Assembly: GCF_019279795.1 (NCBI RefSeq)
Contig: NC_056739.1
Span: forward strand, 14,932,792 to 14,996,791
Length of the DNA stretch: 64,000 nucleotides
DNA from: Protopterus annectens
Taxonomy: Eukaryota > Chordata > Ceratodontiformes > Protopteridae
Reading direction: 5' to 3'
A program made the position numbers and the translations under genes. Positions 20,887 to 32,197 of the stretch are shown here, in pieces. Below the pieces are notes generated by a model, which had not been told where the DNA came from, ran no database searches, and saw nothing but the letters and a program-made list of their open reading frames with translations. The number at the start of each line of letters is the position of its first letter. Position 1 is the stretch's first letter.

Positions 20887-21291
20887 GAAGTTATATACCT
20901 ACCATAACGTTCCATGTTAGTTGTCTTCTTCTCGCCTTCTTTCTTGCTGGATGGGTTCGGAGCCGATCCTCGGATCCGACTCGGCCTATACTACATCTCG
21001 AGAGCTGATTTTACCGGCTCAAGGTACCCTATATCCCATAATGCTAGGCGCCAATTACCCAGATCTCGTTTGGTAGTTGAAAAACCTTAGCAATTCTAGC
21101 CCCTAAAAACGAGGGGAGAAGGGGAAGGAAAACCTTCCTAGTGTAACTAAGTGAACTCACAGCTACCCAAAAAGGATAACAAAAAATAGGCTTCAAACTG
21201 TGTAAGGTGAAGACCCCCCCCCCCGCAAGAAAAAAAAGGGGGATCCTTTCAGTCTGTCCAGGCTAGGGGGATGGCGGGTGGGACACAAGAA

Positions 21292-21392
21292 AGAAGGCGA
21301 GAAGAAGACAACTAACATGGAACGTTATGGTAGGTACATAACTTCTCAATGTTAAGTTGTCAATCTCGCCTTCATTCTTGCTGGATGGGACC
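21292..21392. repeat. internal complementary region of DIRS E
   Basis: Segment 21292-21345 mirrors the 3' end at 20887-20945; segment 21348-21390 mirrors the 5' end at 27107-27149. Confidence 0.9.
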
Positions 21393-21421
21393 GCGTCCCT
21401 AGCACCTTCATCCCGGGTGGC

Positions 21422-22612
21422 TCATCGGAACAGACTCTTGAGAACGGTGGAACCAAAATTTGCCCTGTTTCTGGAGGCCATGTCTAATTTGTAGTGTGAG
21501 ATAAAAGTATGAGGAGAAGCCCATGTTGCTGCCGCACAAATAGAATCTATTGGCAGTCTAGCTTGAAAGGCTGTTGACGTAACTAGCACTCTGGTTGAAT
21601 GGGCTCTTGGCCTAGAAGGTAATTCTTGATGTCTGAGCTTATAGATAAGGGTAATTACAGAGGACAGCCATCTAGAAAGGGTTACTTTGGATACAGGAAG
21701 GCCCTTCTTACCTTCCGCATAGGACAGAAATAGTTGTTCAGATTTCCTGGTTTGTTTAGTTCTGTCCAGATAGTAACGGAGTTGGCGATGAACGTCCAGA
21801 CAATGCAATTTTTGTTCCGCCCTGTTGGAGTAGTTAGGGAAGAAAACTGGGAGATCAACAGTTTGATTTATATTTGCCTCAGAAGCTACCTTGGGTAAAA
21901 AGAACGGGTTAGTCCTGAGAGAGACTCTGTCTTTGTGGAAAACTAGATAAGGGGGACAAATGCAAAGGGCATGAAGTTCTGATACTCTCCTAGCAGATGT
22001 TATGGCGACTAGGAAGAAAGTTTTCCAAGAGAGCAATTTCAAAGGACAAGAAGCCACAGGTTCAAAGGGAGGGAGAATAAAGGATGTTAAGACTAAATTT
22101 AAGTCCCACTGCGGTGGGGGATCTCTGATTGGTGGCTTGAGTAAAAAGATTTCTTTAAGGAAGGCTTTACAAAGCTTATGGGACATGATGTTGGAGTCCG
22201 ATAAGCCTATGTGAAAGTTTGAAATAGCCTCTAACTGAACTTTGACTGTGGAGGATGAAGAGCTTGAATGAAAAAGTTCGGCTAGGAAATCTAGAACTGA
22301 CTGAATAGGAGCAGTAAAGGGATCTATATTCCTAGCCCTTGCCCAGAAGGAAAAACGCTTCCACTTACTAGTATAAATCCTTCTGGTAGAGGACTTAAGG
22401 GAAGCTATAATAATGTCACGCACAGAACTGGAAATAAGGGGAAGCCTGGCTAGGGTTGGAAGTGGAGCAACCAAGCTGTGAGGTTGAGAGATTGAAGGGA
22501 TTGGTGCAGCTGTCCCGACTGGTGGACCAAAAGATCTGGCACTGGGTCCAGATGCCAAGGCTGCTCCAAAAGATAATGATGCAGGAACGGAAACCATATT
22601 TGTCGGGGGCAA
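21422..22612 (-). CDS. DIRS E tyrosine recombinase, open frame
   Basis: A 396-residue frame with no stop holds a complete DIRS-type tyrosine recombinase. The N-terminal core-binding region runs from about residue 48 (SLKSSTRRIYTSKWKRFSFW at 71-90). The catalytic domain carries Arg208/209 in SARRVSEL, His338 and Arg341 in HSTR, Trp364 and His368 in TWASPH, and the nucleophile Tyr374 in HYKLD. Other copies extend this frame further upstream across pol; here an indel places it in the pol frame, so the true N-terminus is unclear and Met at 22612 is only the first one available. The expected role is integration of the circular DNA copy without target duplication. Expression from the silent-looking nest is doubtful. 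Confidence 0.9.
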   Translation of the reverse strand: MPPTNMVSVPASLSFGAALASGPSARSFGPPVGTAAPIPSISQPHSLVAPLPTLARLPLISSSVRDIIIASLKSSTRRIYTSKWKRFSFWARARNIDPFTAPIQSVLDFLAELFHSSSSSSTVKVQLEAISNFHIGLSDSNIMSHKLCKAFLKEIFLLKPPIRDPPPQWDLNLVLTSFILPPFEPVASCPLKLLSWKTFFLVAITSARRVSELHALCICPPYLVFHKDRVSLRTNPFFLPKVASEANINQTVDLPVFFPNYSNRAEQKLHCLDVHRQLRYYLDRTKQTRKSEQLFLSYAEGKKGLPVSKVTLSRWLSSVITLIYKLRHQELPSRPRAHSTRVLVTSTAFQARLPIDSICAAATWASPHTFISHYKLDMASRNRANFGSTVLKSLFR

Positions 22613-22630
22613 TGAGGATCATCTTGGCTC

Positions 22631-24290
22631 TCAGGGCGGTGCTTTCTGAATCAACTGAGTGATTAATGGAAAGGGGGGAAAGCATATAGAAGTCCCCGAG
22701 GCCAATCGTGGACTAGAGTATCTCTGGGGGGATGGCCTGGAAGGGGAAATAAGAGTGAAAAAGTCGTGGCACTTGCTGTTCTGAGGTGTTGCAAAAAGAT
22801 CGCAGCAAGGTAGACCCCACTTCTGAAAAATCTCCTCTGTTACTGACTGCTTGAGAGACCACTCGTGTAGCATGAGAATAGCTCTGCTCAACCTGTCCGC
22901 TATGATGTTGGATTTCCCGGGGATATGCATTGCTATCAGAAACCACTGAGAAGAGATCGCCCACTGCCAAAGTCTGAGTGCCTCTCGACATAGGGGATAG
23001 GACTTGGTTCCACCCTGCTTGTTGATATACCACACTATGGACATATTGTCTGTTTGAATCGCAATCGTCCCGACGGGAAGAGAGTCTTGGAGGGCTTGCA
23101 ACGCCAAAAGCACTGCTCCCATCTCCAGGACATTTATGTGCAGGTGGCATTCGAGAGATTGCCATGTGCCCTGGACCGTCCTGCCCTGAAAATGCCCCCC
23201 CACCCGATCAGGGAGGCGTCCGTTGTGACCGTGGCAACCGGGGGGGGAAGGAACAAACGGTCTGCCCTGAAGGACTTGAGGAGAGACCATCCACCAGGAT
23301 AGGTGTTTTTTGCAAGACAGAGTTATTAAGATGTGTGTCAAAGGAAGCTGTTGGAAGGACCACTGGGAGAATAGCATCCACTGAAGGAGCCGCATGTAGA
23401 AACGAGCAAGGGGGAGTAGCATGATGGCCGCCGCCATGAGACCTAACACTTTTAGGACAAACCTGGCCTGGATCCTCTTGTTCTGAAGGAGGATGTGCAC
23501 ATGATTCCGAATATCCAAAACTCTTTGGTCTGTTAACTTTGCTGAGAGCTGTATGGTGTCCAAAGTGGCGCCTATGAAAGTAATAGACTGACAAGGCGAC
23601 AAGGCAGACGTTTCGAAATTTAAGGAGATACCTAGCCCTTTGCAAGTCTGAATGGTGTAATCTCTGGCAAGAAGAAGCTGATGCCTGGTGGTGGCAGTAA
23701 GGAGCCAGTCGTTTAGATATGGAAACACCTGGAATCCTTGACATCTCAGGTGAGACGTTACCACTGCCATGCATTTGGTGAACACTCGGGGGGCTGTAGT
23801 GAGACCAAAGGGCAGGGCCCTGAACTGATAGTGACTGGTTCCTAGCCAGAAGCGGAGAAACCTTCTGGAGCGCCTGTGCATCTTGATGTGATAGTACGCA
23901 TCCTGAAGGTCCACTGAGCACATCCAATTGTCCTGGCCCAGAAAGGGTAGAATGGACTGTAGCGTGACCATCCGGAACTTCGTTATTTTCACAGACTTGT
24001 TTAGTCTGCTGAGATCCAATATTGGCCTCCAGTCCCTTGTTTTTTTTGGTACCAAAAAGAACTTTGAGTAGATTCCGGATCCTAGTTGGTCTGCTGGGAC
24101 TGGCTGGATGGCTTTTTATGTTAGCAGTTTTGGTATTTCTAGTACTGCTTGTTCCCTTAGACTGGGTGGAACGTCTGGGAGGGGTCCTTTTGGCTGAGTT
24201 GGGGTGTGGATAAAAGGGATTTTGTAACCCTCGGATATAATCGACTGCACCCATTTGTCTTGTGTGAGAGAAAGCCAGGCTTTTGGGTAC
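22631..24290 (-). pseudogene. DIRS E pol with mutated catalytic box
   Basis: The frame 24055-22631 spans the reverse transcriptase (SVDLQDAYYHIKMHRRSRR), RNase H and methyltransferase-like domain. Three defects are visible. The catalytic YLDD reads YLND (gac to aac). Near 23210-23250 two opposite frameshifts in a G run replace about 16 residues around the first RNase H Asp with unrelated ones (CHGHNGRLPDRVGG). A stop at 24114-24116 separates this part from the pol N-terminus (GYKIPFIHTP). The later RNase H residues (NVLEMGA, QTDNMS, NIIAD) remain. The enzyme would be inactive. Confidence 0.87.
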
Positions 24291-26648
24291 AGCGATAATC
24301 TTCCCCCGACTGCCTCCGAAGGTGGACAGTCGGGCAGCTTCTCAGGGATGCTGGAAGGGTTTATCAGAGAGAGGCTCTCTGCTACCCTGGTTCTGCGAAC
24401 CTCCTCTGCCTCTAGGGCGGCGTCTATTGTTGTCCCCCCCACGCCTCTAGGGGGGAACTGACCTCTTGCGTCAGGCGTGACTCCCTGTGATTTGCGGAAC
24501 CACATTTTTCCACCCTTTTGACCCTTAGGATATGGTGTAGACGGGGTAGAAAAACGGACTCCCATGGCAGAGAGAGTCTTGCCATCCTGTTCGCATCTGG
24601 TCAAAGTATCCTTCACTTGAGGTCCAAACAACGCTGAACCTTCAAAGGGGGAGTTAGTGAATGACGCCTTGAAGGGGTCTGCAAAGTTGCAAAGCCGCAT
24701 CCAGGCGTGACGACTTAAGGCCACACCCGTGCCTGCGGCTCTACTCGCTCCATCGGCTGCATAGGAAATAAGCCACATAGAGGAGTTGACAATCAAATTT
24801 AGGGTTCCTAGCTGGGAGTTGATTTTGTCTTGGGACCCCGATCCTGTACGGCATCACCCATTTCTTTGAGAATGTCTCTTTGAAGGCGGGTGAAATGGCA
24901 CAAGTAATTCAGCGATCGCATGGCGAAAGTCGCTGAAGAGAACATCCGCTTGCCGTACCTATCCATAGTCCTAGATTCCTTATTAGGAGGATGGATAGGT
25001 ACTGAAGGATCAGCCAGTTCCTTCTTAGTGGCTGCAGCCACCACCATGGCATCAACTGGGACACCTTTAGCTAAAAACTGTTTATCTGACGGGGCTGTGA
25101 TAAATTTGGAAGGCCTCCGTGCAGTAGGTTCCATCACATCAGGGGCCGTCCACGCCTTCCGCGCCACCACTTCCATAAGGGGGTCAAAAGGCGGAGACAC
25201 GCAGGAGGTGGAAGGGCGAGAACCAAACACCTCCAGGTAAACTGACTCGTCCTCGGAAGGATTGAGGGTAGACCAGTTCCCCCTCTGTTTAAGGATTTCA
25301 AGGATGTCAGAAAAGGAGACATCCTCAGAGGGGGACCGTGGAGACCCTTCTGACTCATCCAAGTCGGTATCAGATGTGATGGACTCAGGGGAGTCCACAT
25401 GCTTCCTCTTACAAGTCCTCTTTCGAGGGGGGTTCTCCTGACGGATCAGGGGAAACCTCGGAAGAGGAGGATATTCCCAATGGGGAAACCTGAGGCTTTG
25501 GATCTCTACAGTCGGGAACGAGAGAGTGGGCAGAGACCACAGCAGGCACTACAGTGGAAGGAGCTGATGGAGCCAACCGTGGAGCAGGCACGGGGGCCAG
25601 TATGCTCCTCATAACCTCAAAGGCACCCCCTATCGGGCAGGACAGAGGGCTCCCGCTCCAAAGAGATAGGAACCCCAGCCGGCACCAAGAGGGACGGCTC
25701 CGAAGCCGATGTCGGGGCCGAACTCACCAACGCCGATGCTCCGAGAGGGAGAACGGGGTCGGACAAGGGTCCGATGCCACTTGCCCCCTCGGAGCCGACG
25801 TGGAAGTCCAAGCGCCCGGATCCTTCCAAGGAAGGGACCATGGAAGACATCGGAGCAGACGACGAAACCAAAGGAGGAGGTATCGGCTCCAACGTCTCGA
25901 CGGTCGCGGGTCCGAGAAGCTCCGGCTCCGAGCTCAGGGGTAGAGTCGGAGGAGGAATCGAAGATGGTAAGGGTATAGTCACTGTCTGTTGAGAAGGGCT
26001 ACGAAGCATTTGGGCTAGTGCCTGAGACTTTAGGAGTCTGCTAACCACCCTCTCGAGGTCATGGTCCGATAGCCTGGAAGACCGAGAGGAATGGCTCTGA
26101 TGGCTCCGCTCCAAGAGCAAGGGCGATCTCGGAGCCAACTGAATGGACTCCAGGGACGGAGACCGTGATCTCTTACGGCTGGAAGATGGCACCGGGACCA
26201 CTAACGGTGCCGATGGAGTCATAGACACATCGGCTCCAGCCGGAGCCGATCTCGAAGACAAAGTCTTGGAAGCATCGGCTCCAGCCGGAGCTGATGTAGA
26301 AGACTGCGACATAGCAGTATCAGCTCCAGCCAGAGCCGATAGCGAAGCAGTCGGTGAGCCACCAGCCGAAGGCTTGGAGCACGGAGCCGACGGTTTGGAT
26401 GGCTTCGAAGGTTTCCCCGGCAAGGGCTTGGCCGGGGAACCTTCGGGTTTTAATAAGCCCCTCAAAATCAACTTATTCCTGCGCTCCTGCAGGACTCTTG
26501 GACTGAATGCATGGCAGACAGAACAAGAGTCCTGCAGGTGCAGGGATCTCAGGCAGTAAACACAAGAAGTGTGACCGTCTGTCAGCGACATTTTCTGACA
26601 GCATGAGTCACACTTCTTGAAGCCTGAGACCTTAGTGTCTTTAGACAT
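24291..26648 (-). pseudogene. DIRS E Gag-like ORF, multiple frameshifts
   Basis: It starts at MSKDTKVSGF (ATG at 26646-26648) with the same N-terminal Cys/His cluster as A and B. The first frame ends at 25617; the protein then continues in pieces at 25612-25409, 25398-24808 and 24796 onward in three frames. The last piece runs out of the gag frame into the pol frame through an indel in the Gly-rich C-terminus (PPRGVGGTT), fusing gag and pol sequence up to the stop at 24116. The repeated SAPAGAD units are clear around 26200-26330. Confidence 0.85.
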
Positions 26649-27149
26649 TAAGCTGTCGAAGGAAAGATAAATTCCTAAGGGAAGGTTTAGACACACACAT
26701 GCTCACACATGAACAATTAAAGGTCAAGGATAACCCAGACATACAAAAATAACTGTCCCAAAAGGGAAACTGAGAAAAAAACGGAAAGGCCTAAGGCCTA
26801 ACCTTCAAAAGGGAAGGATAAACTCTAGGGATTATAGGGATTAAAGGGAGGACACACGGAATAGTGGTATACTAAGGGGGGGTCTAAGTAACTAATCTAC
26901 TGAAAAAGTGGGAGAGAAATCCTAAAAAAAATTGACAATTTTCACTGACCTGTAGAGCCGGTAAAAAAAAGCACCTCGCTAGCAAAAGAGGCAAACGAGA
27001 TCTGGGTAATTGGCGTCTAGCATTATAGGATATAGGGTACCTCGAGATGGTAAAATCAGCTCTCAAGCTTTAGTATAGGCCGAGTTGGAGCCGAGGATCG
27101 GCTCCGAACCCATCCAGCAAGAATGAAGGCGAGATTGACAACTTAACAT

Positions 27150-28040
27150 CAAGCGATTGTAGTATCCGCATGTGCACTCGGCCTAACGGAATGGTAATGA
27201 TGGCTGCACCCATGGTTCCTAGTAATTTGAGCAGTACTGAAACTGGGGCTCTCTGTTTGGGGATGAGGTCCAGAACTTGTTGTCGAAGGCTCACCACTCT
27301 TTGTATTGAAAGTTTTAAGGTCATGGAAACTGTGTCAAGATCTGCTCCTATAAAAACGGTATGTCTGTATGGCTGTAAAGCCGACATGTCCCAGTTTACA
27401 GTAATCCCCAGTTGACTGCAAAGATTTAAGGTTGTCTCCCTTGCTTGTATGAGTTGATGCTTGGTGGTGGCAGTGAGGAGCTAGTCATCTAAATATGGAA
27501 ACACTTGGAATCCTAACCATCTCAAGTGAACCGTGACTACTGCCATGCATTTGGTGAACACTCTGGGGGCTGTAGTGAGACCAAAGGGCAAAGCGCAAAA
27601 CTGGAAGTGACTGGCTCCCAGCCGAAAGCGCAGATGATCCCTGGATGGTCTGGCCATCTTTATATGGTAGTACACATCCTGGAGATCTAATGAGTACATC
27701 CAATCACCGTTTCCTAAAAATGGAAGTATAGCCTATAGCGTGACCATCTGAAACTTTGTTTTTTTTATAGATTTGTTCAATCTGCTGAGATCCAAAATTG
27801 ATCTCCAGTCCCCTGTTTTCTTTGGAACTAAAAAGAACCTTGAGTAAATTCCGGATCCTCTCTGATCTGCTGGGAATGGTTGGATGACTCTTTTTTTTCT
27901 AGTCACCTTCTAATCTCTAAGTTTGCCCATTCCCTGTGATTGGGTGGAACATCTGGGATTTTTTTCACAGGAGTGGAAGTGTAGCAAAGGGAATGGTGTA
28001 TCCTCTGGATATTATGCTTTGTACCCAATGATGTTTTGTG
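27150..28040 (-). pseudogene. DIRS F reverse transcriptase part
   Basis: A 72-codon frame (27699-27481) has SLDLQDVYYHIKM (motif A Asp), LPFGLTTAPRVFTKCMAVV and FPYLDD followed at once by a TAG in place of the usual Trp. Residues at 27387-27070 (FIGADLDTV, LLGTMGAAIITIPLGRVHMR) continue in another frame until they meet element E. Upstream sequence at 27700-28000 holds the pol N-terminal region in several frames. Confidence 0.82.
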
Positions 28041-28048
28041 ATTTTTAG

Positions 28049-30302
28049 TCACGTGTCTGAGTACAAAGATAAGCGTCCTCCGACTGCCTCCAGAAACAGA
28101 CAGATGGGCCTTCTTTCAGGAGCACTGGTAGGGCTTTCCAAAGAACTGGTCCCTGTCAACCTGATTTTGCGGGCCCCCACTGCTGCGTGGAAGGCGTCTT
28201 CCATTATTGCCCCTCCTCTGCCTCTAGAGGGGGTTTCACCACAGGTCTCAAAGAAAGCTCCTTGGGCTTTGGGGAACCATATTTTTTCACTTTTCTGACC
28301 TTTTGGATAAGGTCTGGTAGGGGTGGAAAAACGGACTCCTATGGCAGACAGAGTCTTTCCATCTTGCTCACACCTGGTAAGCATTTCCTTCACTTTCAGT
28401 CCAAAAAGTGATGAACCATCAATGGGGGTGTTCACAAAGGATGACTTGTGGGGCTCCACAAAGGAATATAAGTGCATCCAGGCTTGTCTCCTAAGAGCAA
28501 TTCCTGTACCCGTTGCCCTACTCATTCCATCAGCTGCATATGAAATTGGACACATGGAAGAGTTAATAAGAGAATTTAGGGTAGCAAGCTGGGAGGTTAC
28601 CTTATCTAAAGCCTCTGCCGCTACCACACCCTGTAGCATATCTCCCAACTCCTTAAGGAGATCTCATGCAGTCTAGTAAAATGTGTGAGGTAGTTCAGGG
28701 ATCAAAAAGTAAAGGCCGTTGAACTAAACATGCACTTTCTGTATCTGTCCATGATTCTACAATCCCTACTAGGAGGATGAACAGATGTGGAGGTCTCTGA
28801 TAACTCCCTCTTGGTGGCCGCCACCACCACCATAGCATCAACGGGTACTCCTTTGGTAAGGAAAGCCTTGTCCTGGGGTGATGTTATAAATTTGTTAGGC
28901 CTCTGAGGGACTGGTTCTATGGTATCCGGGGACTCCCACACCTTCTGAGAGAGAAGGTCTATCAACTCATCAAAAGGTGGAGTCACCCAAGAGGTGGAGG
29001 GTTGAAACCCAAAAGCCTTCAGGAGTACTAACTCATCATCAGTGGGGTTAAGGGGATTCCAGCCGCCCCTATGTTTTAGTATTTCTAAGATATCACCGAA
29101 AGAGATATCTTCAGATGGGGACCGTGGGGACCCTTCTGACTCATCTAAGTCAGTATCTGACATGATGGATTCCTATGGGGAATGTAGATGCTTCCTCTTA
29201 CAAATCCTCTTCCTGGGAAACTCCTCAGTGGATGTCTCATGGGGATGTCCAGGAAGAGCAGGGCTCACCTGATGGGGGGACCTGAGACTCCGGGTCTCTA
29301 TGCTTTTGAGGGATCAGTGAAGCAGCAGCAGACACAGGAACTTTAGAGGAGTAGATTGCTGGTACCAATGACGTGGGTGCCCGAGGGGACAATGCTCTCC
29401 TTATCACATCGAAGGCCCCACTGCTCCAATCTGAAGAGGCACCTGGATCTGTAGAAACAGGCTGTCTCCGTGGCGCCGAAGCCGTGGGCTCCGAGCTTGA
29501 GGTAGGTGCAGAACTCACCCGAGCCGAAGCCCCGAGAGGCAGAGTCGGCACCTAAAGATCAGTATGACTATCCCCTCCAGTCCAGACCAGCGAGTGTCGG
29601 CTCCTAGACACTAAGGTAGGTACCGAATAAGTCAGAGTAGCCCCAGGGGTGTCGACTCCAGTGGATCCACAATCATCAGTTCTGAACACTCCAGCTCCGA
29701 AACTTCAGATTGAATCGGAGGAGGAACTGAAGAAATGGGCTGGGTCTTGGTCACTTCTGAAGCCCTAAGGGTCAAACCCGACAGAATCTTTGCTAGTGCC
29801 TGTGACTGCAAAAACCTCTGCATCACTCAGTTCACATCCTTATCCAATAGTCTTGAGGACCAGGAAACTATGGAAGAGGCCTCTGACTGCAAAATAAGAG
29901 ATTTTAGCGTAGGAGATACTGGTTACAAGACTGGAGACCGGCTCCTACTGACAACAACATCCGGCACTGTAGGCATTGGAGCAGAGGTGGTAGTCTGACT
30001 AGATTTAGATATCGATGAGCCCTTTTTCGGCTCTGATTCCGATGATGAGCTAGAAGACAAAGCTTTTGAAGACTTAGAAGACTTGTCCTTATCCAAGGCT
30101 TCTTGAAAAGAGGATTTTAAAAGACCTCTTGCCATTAGCTTACTCCTGCGTTCATGGAGAACTAAGAGTGACAGATGGCACAATTTTCTTGAAGGTGACG
30201 TTCACATAGACAATATGTACAGTCTGTGTGCCCATCTGTGACTGACATCTTCTGTCCACATTTGGGAAATTTCTTGAAACCAGATTTAGCCTTCTCAGAC
30301 AT
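28049..30302 (-). pseudogene. DIRS F Gag-like ORF, broken
   Basis: The start is MSEKAKSGFKK (ATG at 30300-30302). A Cys/His cluster (CTYCL, CAIC) follows, in part out of frame. A Ser-rich block (SSKALSSSSSSESE) comes next. Fragments at 29551-29237, 29163-28702 (TDLDESEGSPRSPSEDISFGDILEILKHRGG) and 28648-28049 (ISYAADGMSRATGTGIALRRQ) align in order with Gag of A. Stops and frame changes separate them. The C-terminal RGRGG region is shorter than in A. Confidence 0.82.
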
Positions 30303-31031
30303 AGTAAGCACTCTATCAATAATAATAGCTCTAAAGAAAAAAAATGTAGAGCTCTAACTATATAATATAATATATAACACTACAGTACATACTCTATGTA
30401 TTATCACTAATAATAACCCTAAACTATAAGGCACACAATATCAAAAAATAGCAACAGCAGCAAAAATAACCCCATAAAAACAGGGTCTAACTTTAGGCAA
30501 GATCCATTAAACTAAGTATAAGAAGAACACAATACTATAGAAAGGTATAATAACACTACAGGGCTAATTAAACAGTATAACACACTACTACTGCCCTAAA
30601 AAAATAAAATGGGCTTACTACTTTAAAGCAGAAAGAATAGGGAGGTAAATTGCTTCAAGTAACTAAACTCTAAGGTATATAAATAGGCCTAGAAAAAAAA
30701 TGTCCTCAAAAGCAGAGAAAGAGGCACTTTATGACTATTAAACAGAGAAAAAGTGTATATAAATCCTAAATTTTACTGTCTATATTAATTGCGAGAAATT
30801 TACTGAGAAAATGTAAAGACGCTTGAACAATACTGGTCAGAGCTGTCGAAAGGACTCCCGACCGGTTGTAGAAGCAAACGAGACCTGAGGGAAGCACTAT
30901 TGCATCATGGGATAGGGAGTAGGCCAAGAGCTGTTTAAAGACCTCTAACTTTAGCATCTGGCCAAGTCAGAGCCGAGGATCGGCTCCGAACCCATTAGTG
31001 AGAATGAAGGCAAGATAGAACAACTTCACAT
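30303..31031 (-). other. DIRS F 5' region and terminal repeat
   Basis: The non-coding leader of F is AT-rich with short A-runs. Its last 160 bases (30873-31031) form the 5' terminal repeat, with gaagcaaacgagacctgagg at its inner edge and the ggagccga hairpin octamer near 30970. Confidence 0.75.
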
Positions 31032-31700
31032 CTTTGGGTAAATCACTCACAAAAGTGTCAATAGATGGGGAATAAGTTGTCCTGGGTAAAACATCTTTTT
31101 GTACTGTATCCATACTGTGCAATGATGTAGTAGACATCAAGGAAGAGCAAAGAAGTAATGTTTTTTGTGCCAAAGAGAGCATTTGCTGGCATTCCGAAGG
31201 CTTCAGCATCAAGGCTTTTGAATCAAAAATAGTGGCCAGTGCTGGTGATTTTCTTGGTACTGGATACTTAGAGCTGGAGTCCATCGGATCTGAAGAACTT
31301 TTAAGAAATGAAGATCTAGGTTTTTTATGTGTCAGTGCTGAAGGAGACATTGGTACAGACAAACTTCTCTTTTTGGCCTTCTCCAATGAGGATGAGGAGG
31401 AAGACAAAGAACATCAGCTTTACTCTTGTTATGAGCAGATATGGCCTCTCCAAAGTCGGAAGGAATCAAACCTTCAAACCTTTTAGGAATATTTTTTTTT
31501 TCTTTCAACCAAAGCCCTATGACTAAAGCCATGGCAAATATTACAATCTCCCTGTAAGTGTACAGGACCCAAACAATAAACGCACACCAGTTTAAATCTG
31601 AGAGAGGGATCTTATGGCCATCACTTGTGGCAGTTTTCTCAACCATAACAAAAAAGGCCAGAAAAAGCACACACCACATTCACACTAAAGGGAAGCGATA
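31032..31700 (-). pseudogene. DIRS G Gag-like ORF, N-terminal part
   Basis: Across two frames the minus strand gives TSDGHKI, then VCVYCLGPVHLQGDCNICHG (about 31525-31590), equivalent to the Cys/His cluster of the younger Gags, then ERKKNIPKRFEGLIPSDFGE and a Ser-rich SSSSSLEKAKKRSLSV block. The next part of gag lies at 18479 on the far side of element F. Confidence 0.78.
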
Positions 31701-32197
31701 GAACACACACTCAGACAAGAAAAACTAGACAGGAAGACAGTCTTTTTTTTTTTTAAAGAAAAAGAGAAAGAGTGAAAGAAACTATCAGCTATGATAGTAA
31801 AACAGTACACAGAAGTGTACGGAATGGGGGCTATCAACAAAGATAGCGGAAGGTACACAGGAGTGTATGGAAAAGGGAAGGCAATTACAGCTTGAAGGGA
31901 AGAGGAATAGCAAAAAAGGCGATAGAGTTAATACAAGACAATAACAACAGAAAAATGAAGAAACTTGAAGAAATATGTAGAAAACTATCCAAAAATGAAT
32001 TTAGCTTGAAATCTATGGTAAATACATCTGTCTGAAAAAGAGGCAAATGAGATCTGAGGTAATTGGGAGAGAAGGATTGTGGGTAGAGGTGAAGCTACAG
32101 AGTTTTTGGCCTGCGCAAGCAGTAATAATGACCAAGTTGCTTCCAATATCAGAAATGAACCCATATGTCAAGGATAAAATGAAAATTGACAACATCA
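31701..32197 (-). other. DIRS G 5' leader and terminal repeat
   Basis: Non-coding. A T-run lies at 31742-31755. The terminal part (32040-32197) has gagatctgaggtaattggg and ends with gacatcagat-like sequence; it is the inverted partner of 6728-6910. Confidence 0.7.

Larger units (their letters stand above)
20887..27149 (-). mobile_element. DIRS element E, near full length, innermost of the nest
   Basis: A 6.26-kb element of the same young family as A, B and C is inserted in the pol gene of F. The 3' terminal repeat is 20887-21076, the 5' terminal repeat is 26991-27149, and the ICR is 21292-21392. The terminal motif is slightly decayed on one arm (GTTATA instead of GTTATG, 20890-20895). Gag and pol are broken, but the recombinase frame is open. 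It is the third level of nesting (G, then F, then E). Confidence 0.93.
18480..31031 (-). mobile_element. DIRS element F, split by element E
   Basis: A second-generation DIRS lies inside G's gag. Its pieces are 18480-20886 (3' repeat, ICR, recombinase, RNase H) and 27150-31031 (reverse transcriptase, gag, 5' region). The 3' terminus reads gaagttatgaactcaccata and the 5' terminus ends caacttcaca. The sequence is intermediate between G and the younger family (gttgttcatctcgccttcat). The two pieces rejoin collinearly when E is removed. Confidence 0.88.
6728..32197 (-). mobile_element. DIRS element G (oldest), split by elements A and F
   Basis: This old tyrosine-recombinase retrotransposon on the minus strand is now in three pieces: 6728-8027 (3' end, ICR and recombinase C-terminus), 14279-18479 (recombinase N-terminus, RNase H, reverse transcriptase, most of gag) and 31032-32197 (gag N-terminus and 5' end). 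The order is collinear with an intact element once A (8028-14278) and F (18480-31031) are removed. Its termini differ from the younger copies (gttgtccattttcat instead of gttgtcttctctcgcc), so it is a separate, older family that shares the GTTATG-N7-CATAAC end motif (6731-6749). Confidence 0.87.

Noticed and set aside
26143..26559. Possible repeat-rich antisense protein (SAPAGAD-like on both strands)
   Set aside because: The palindromic octamers give the same peptide on either strand. The minus-strand frame is in gag register with the Cys/His cluster, so only that one is real.
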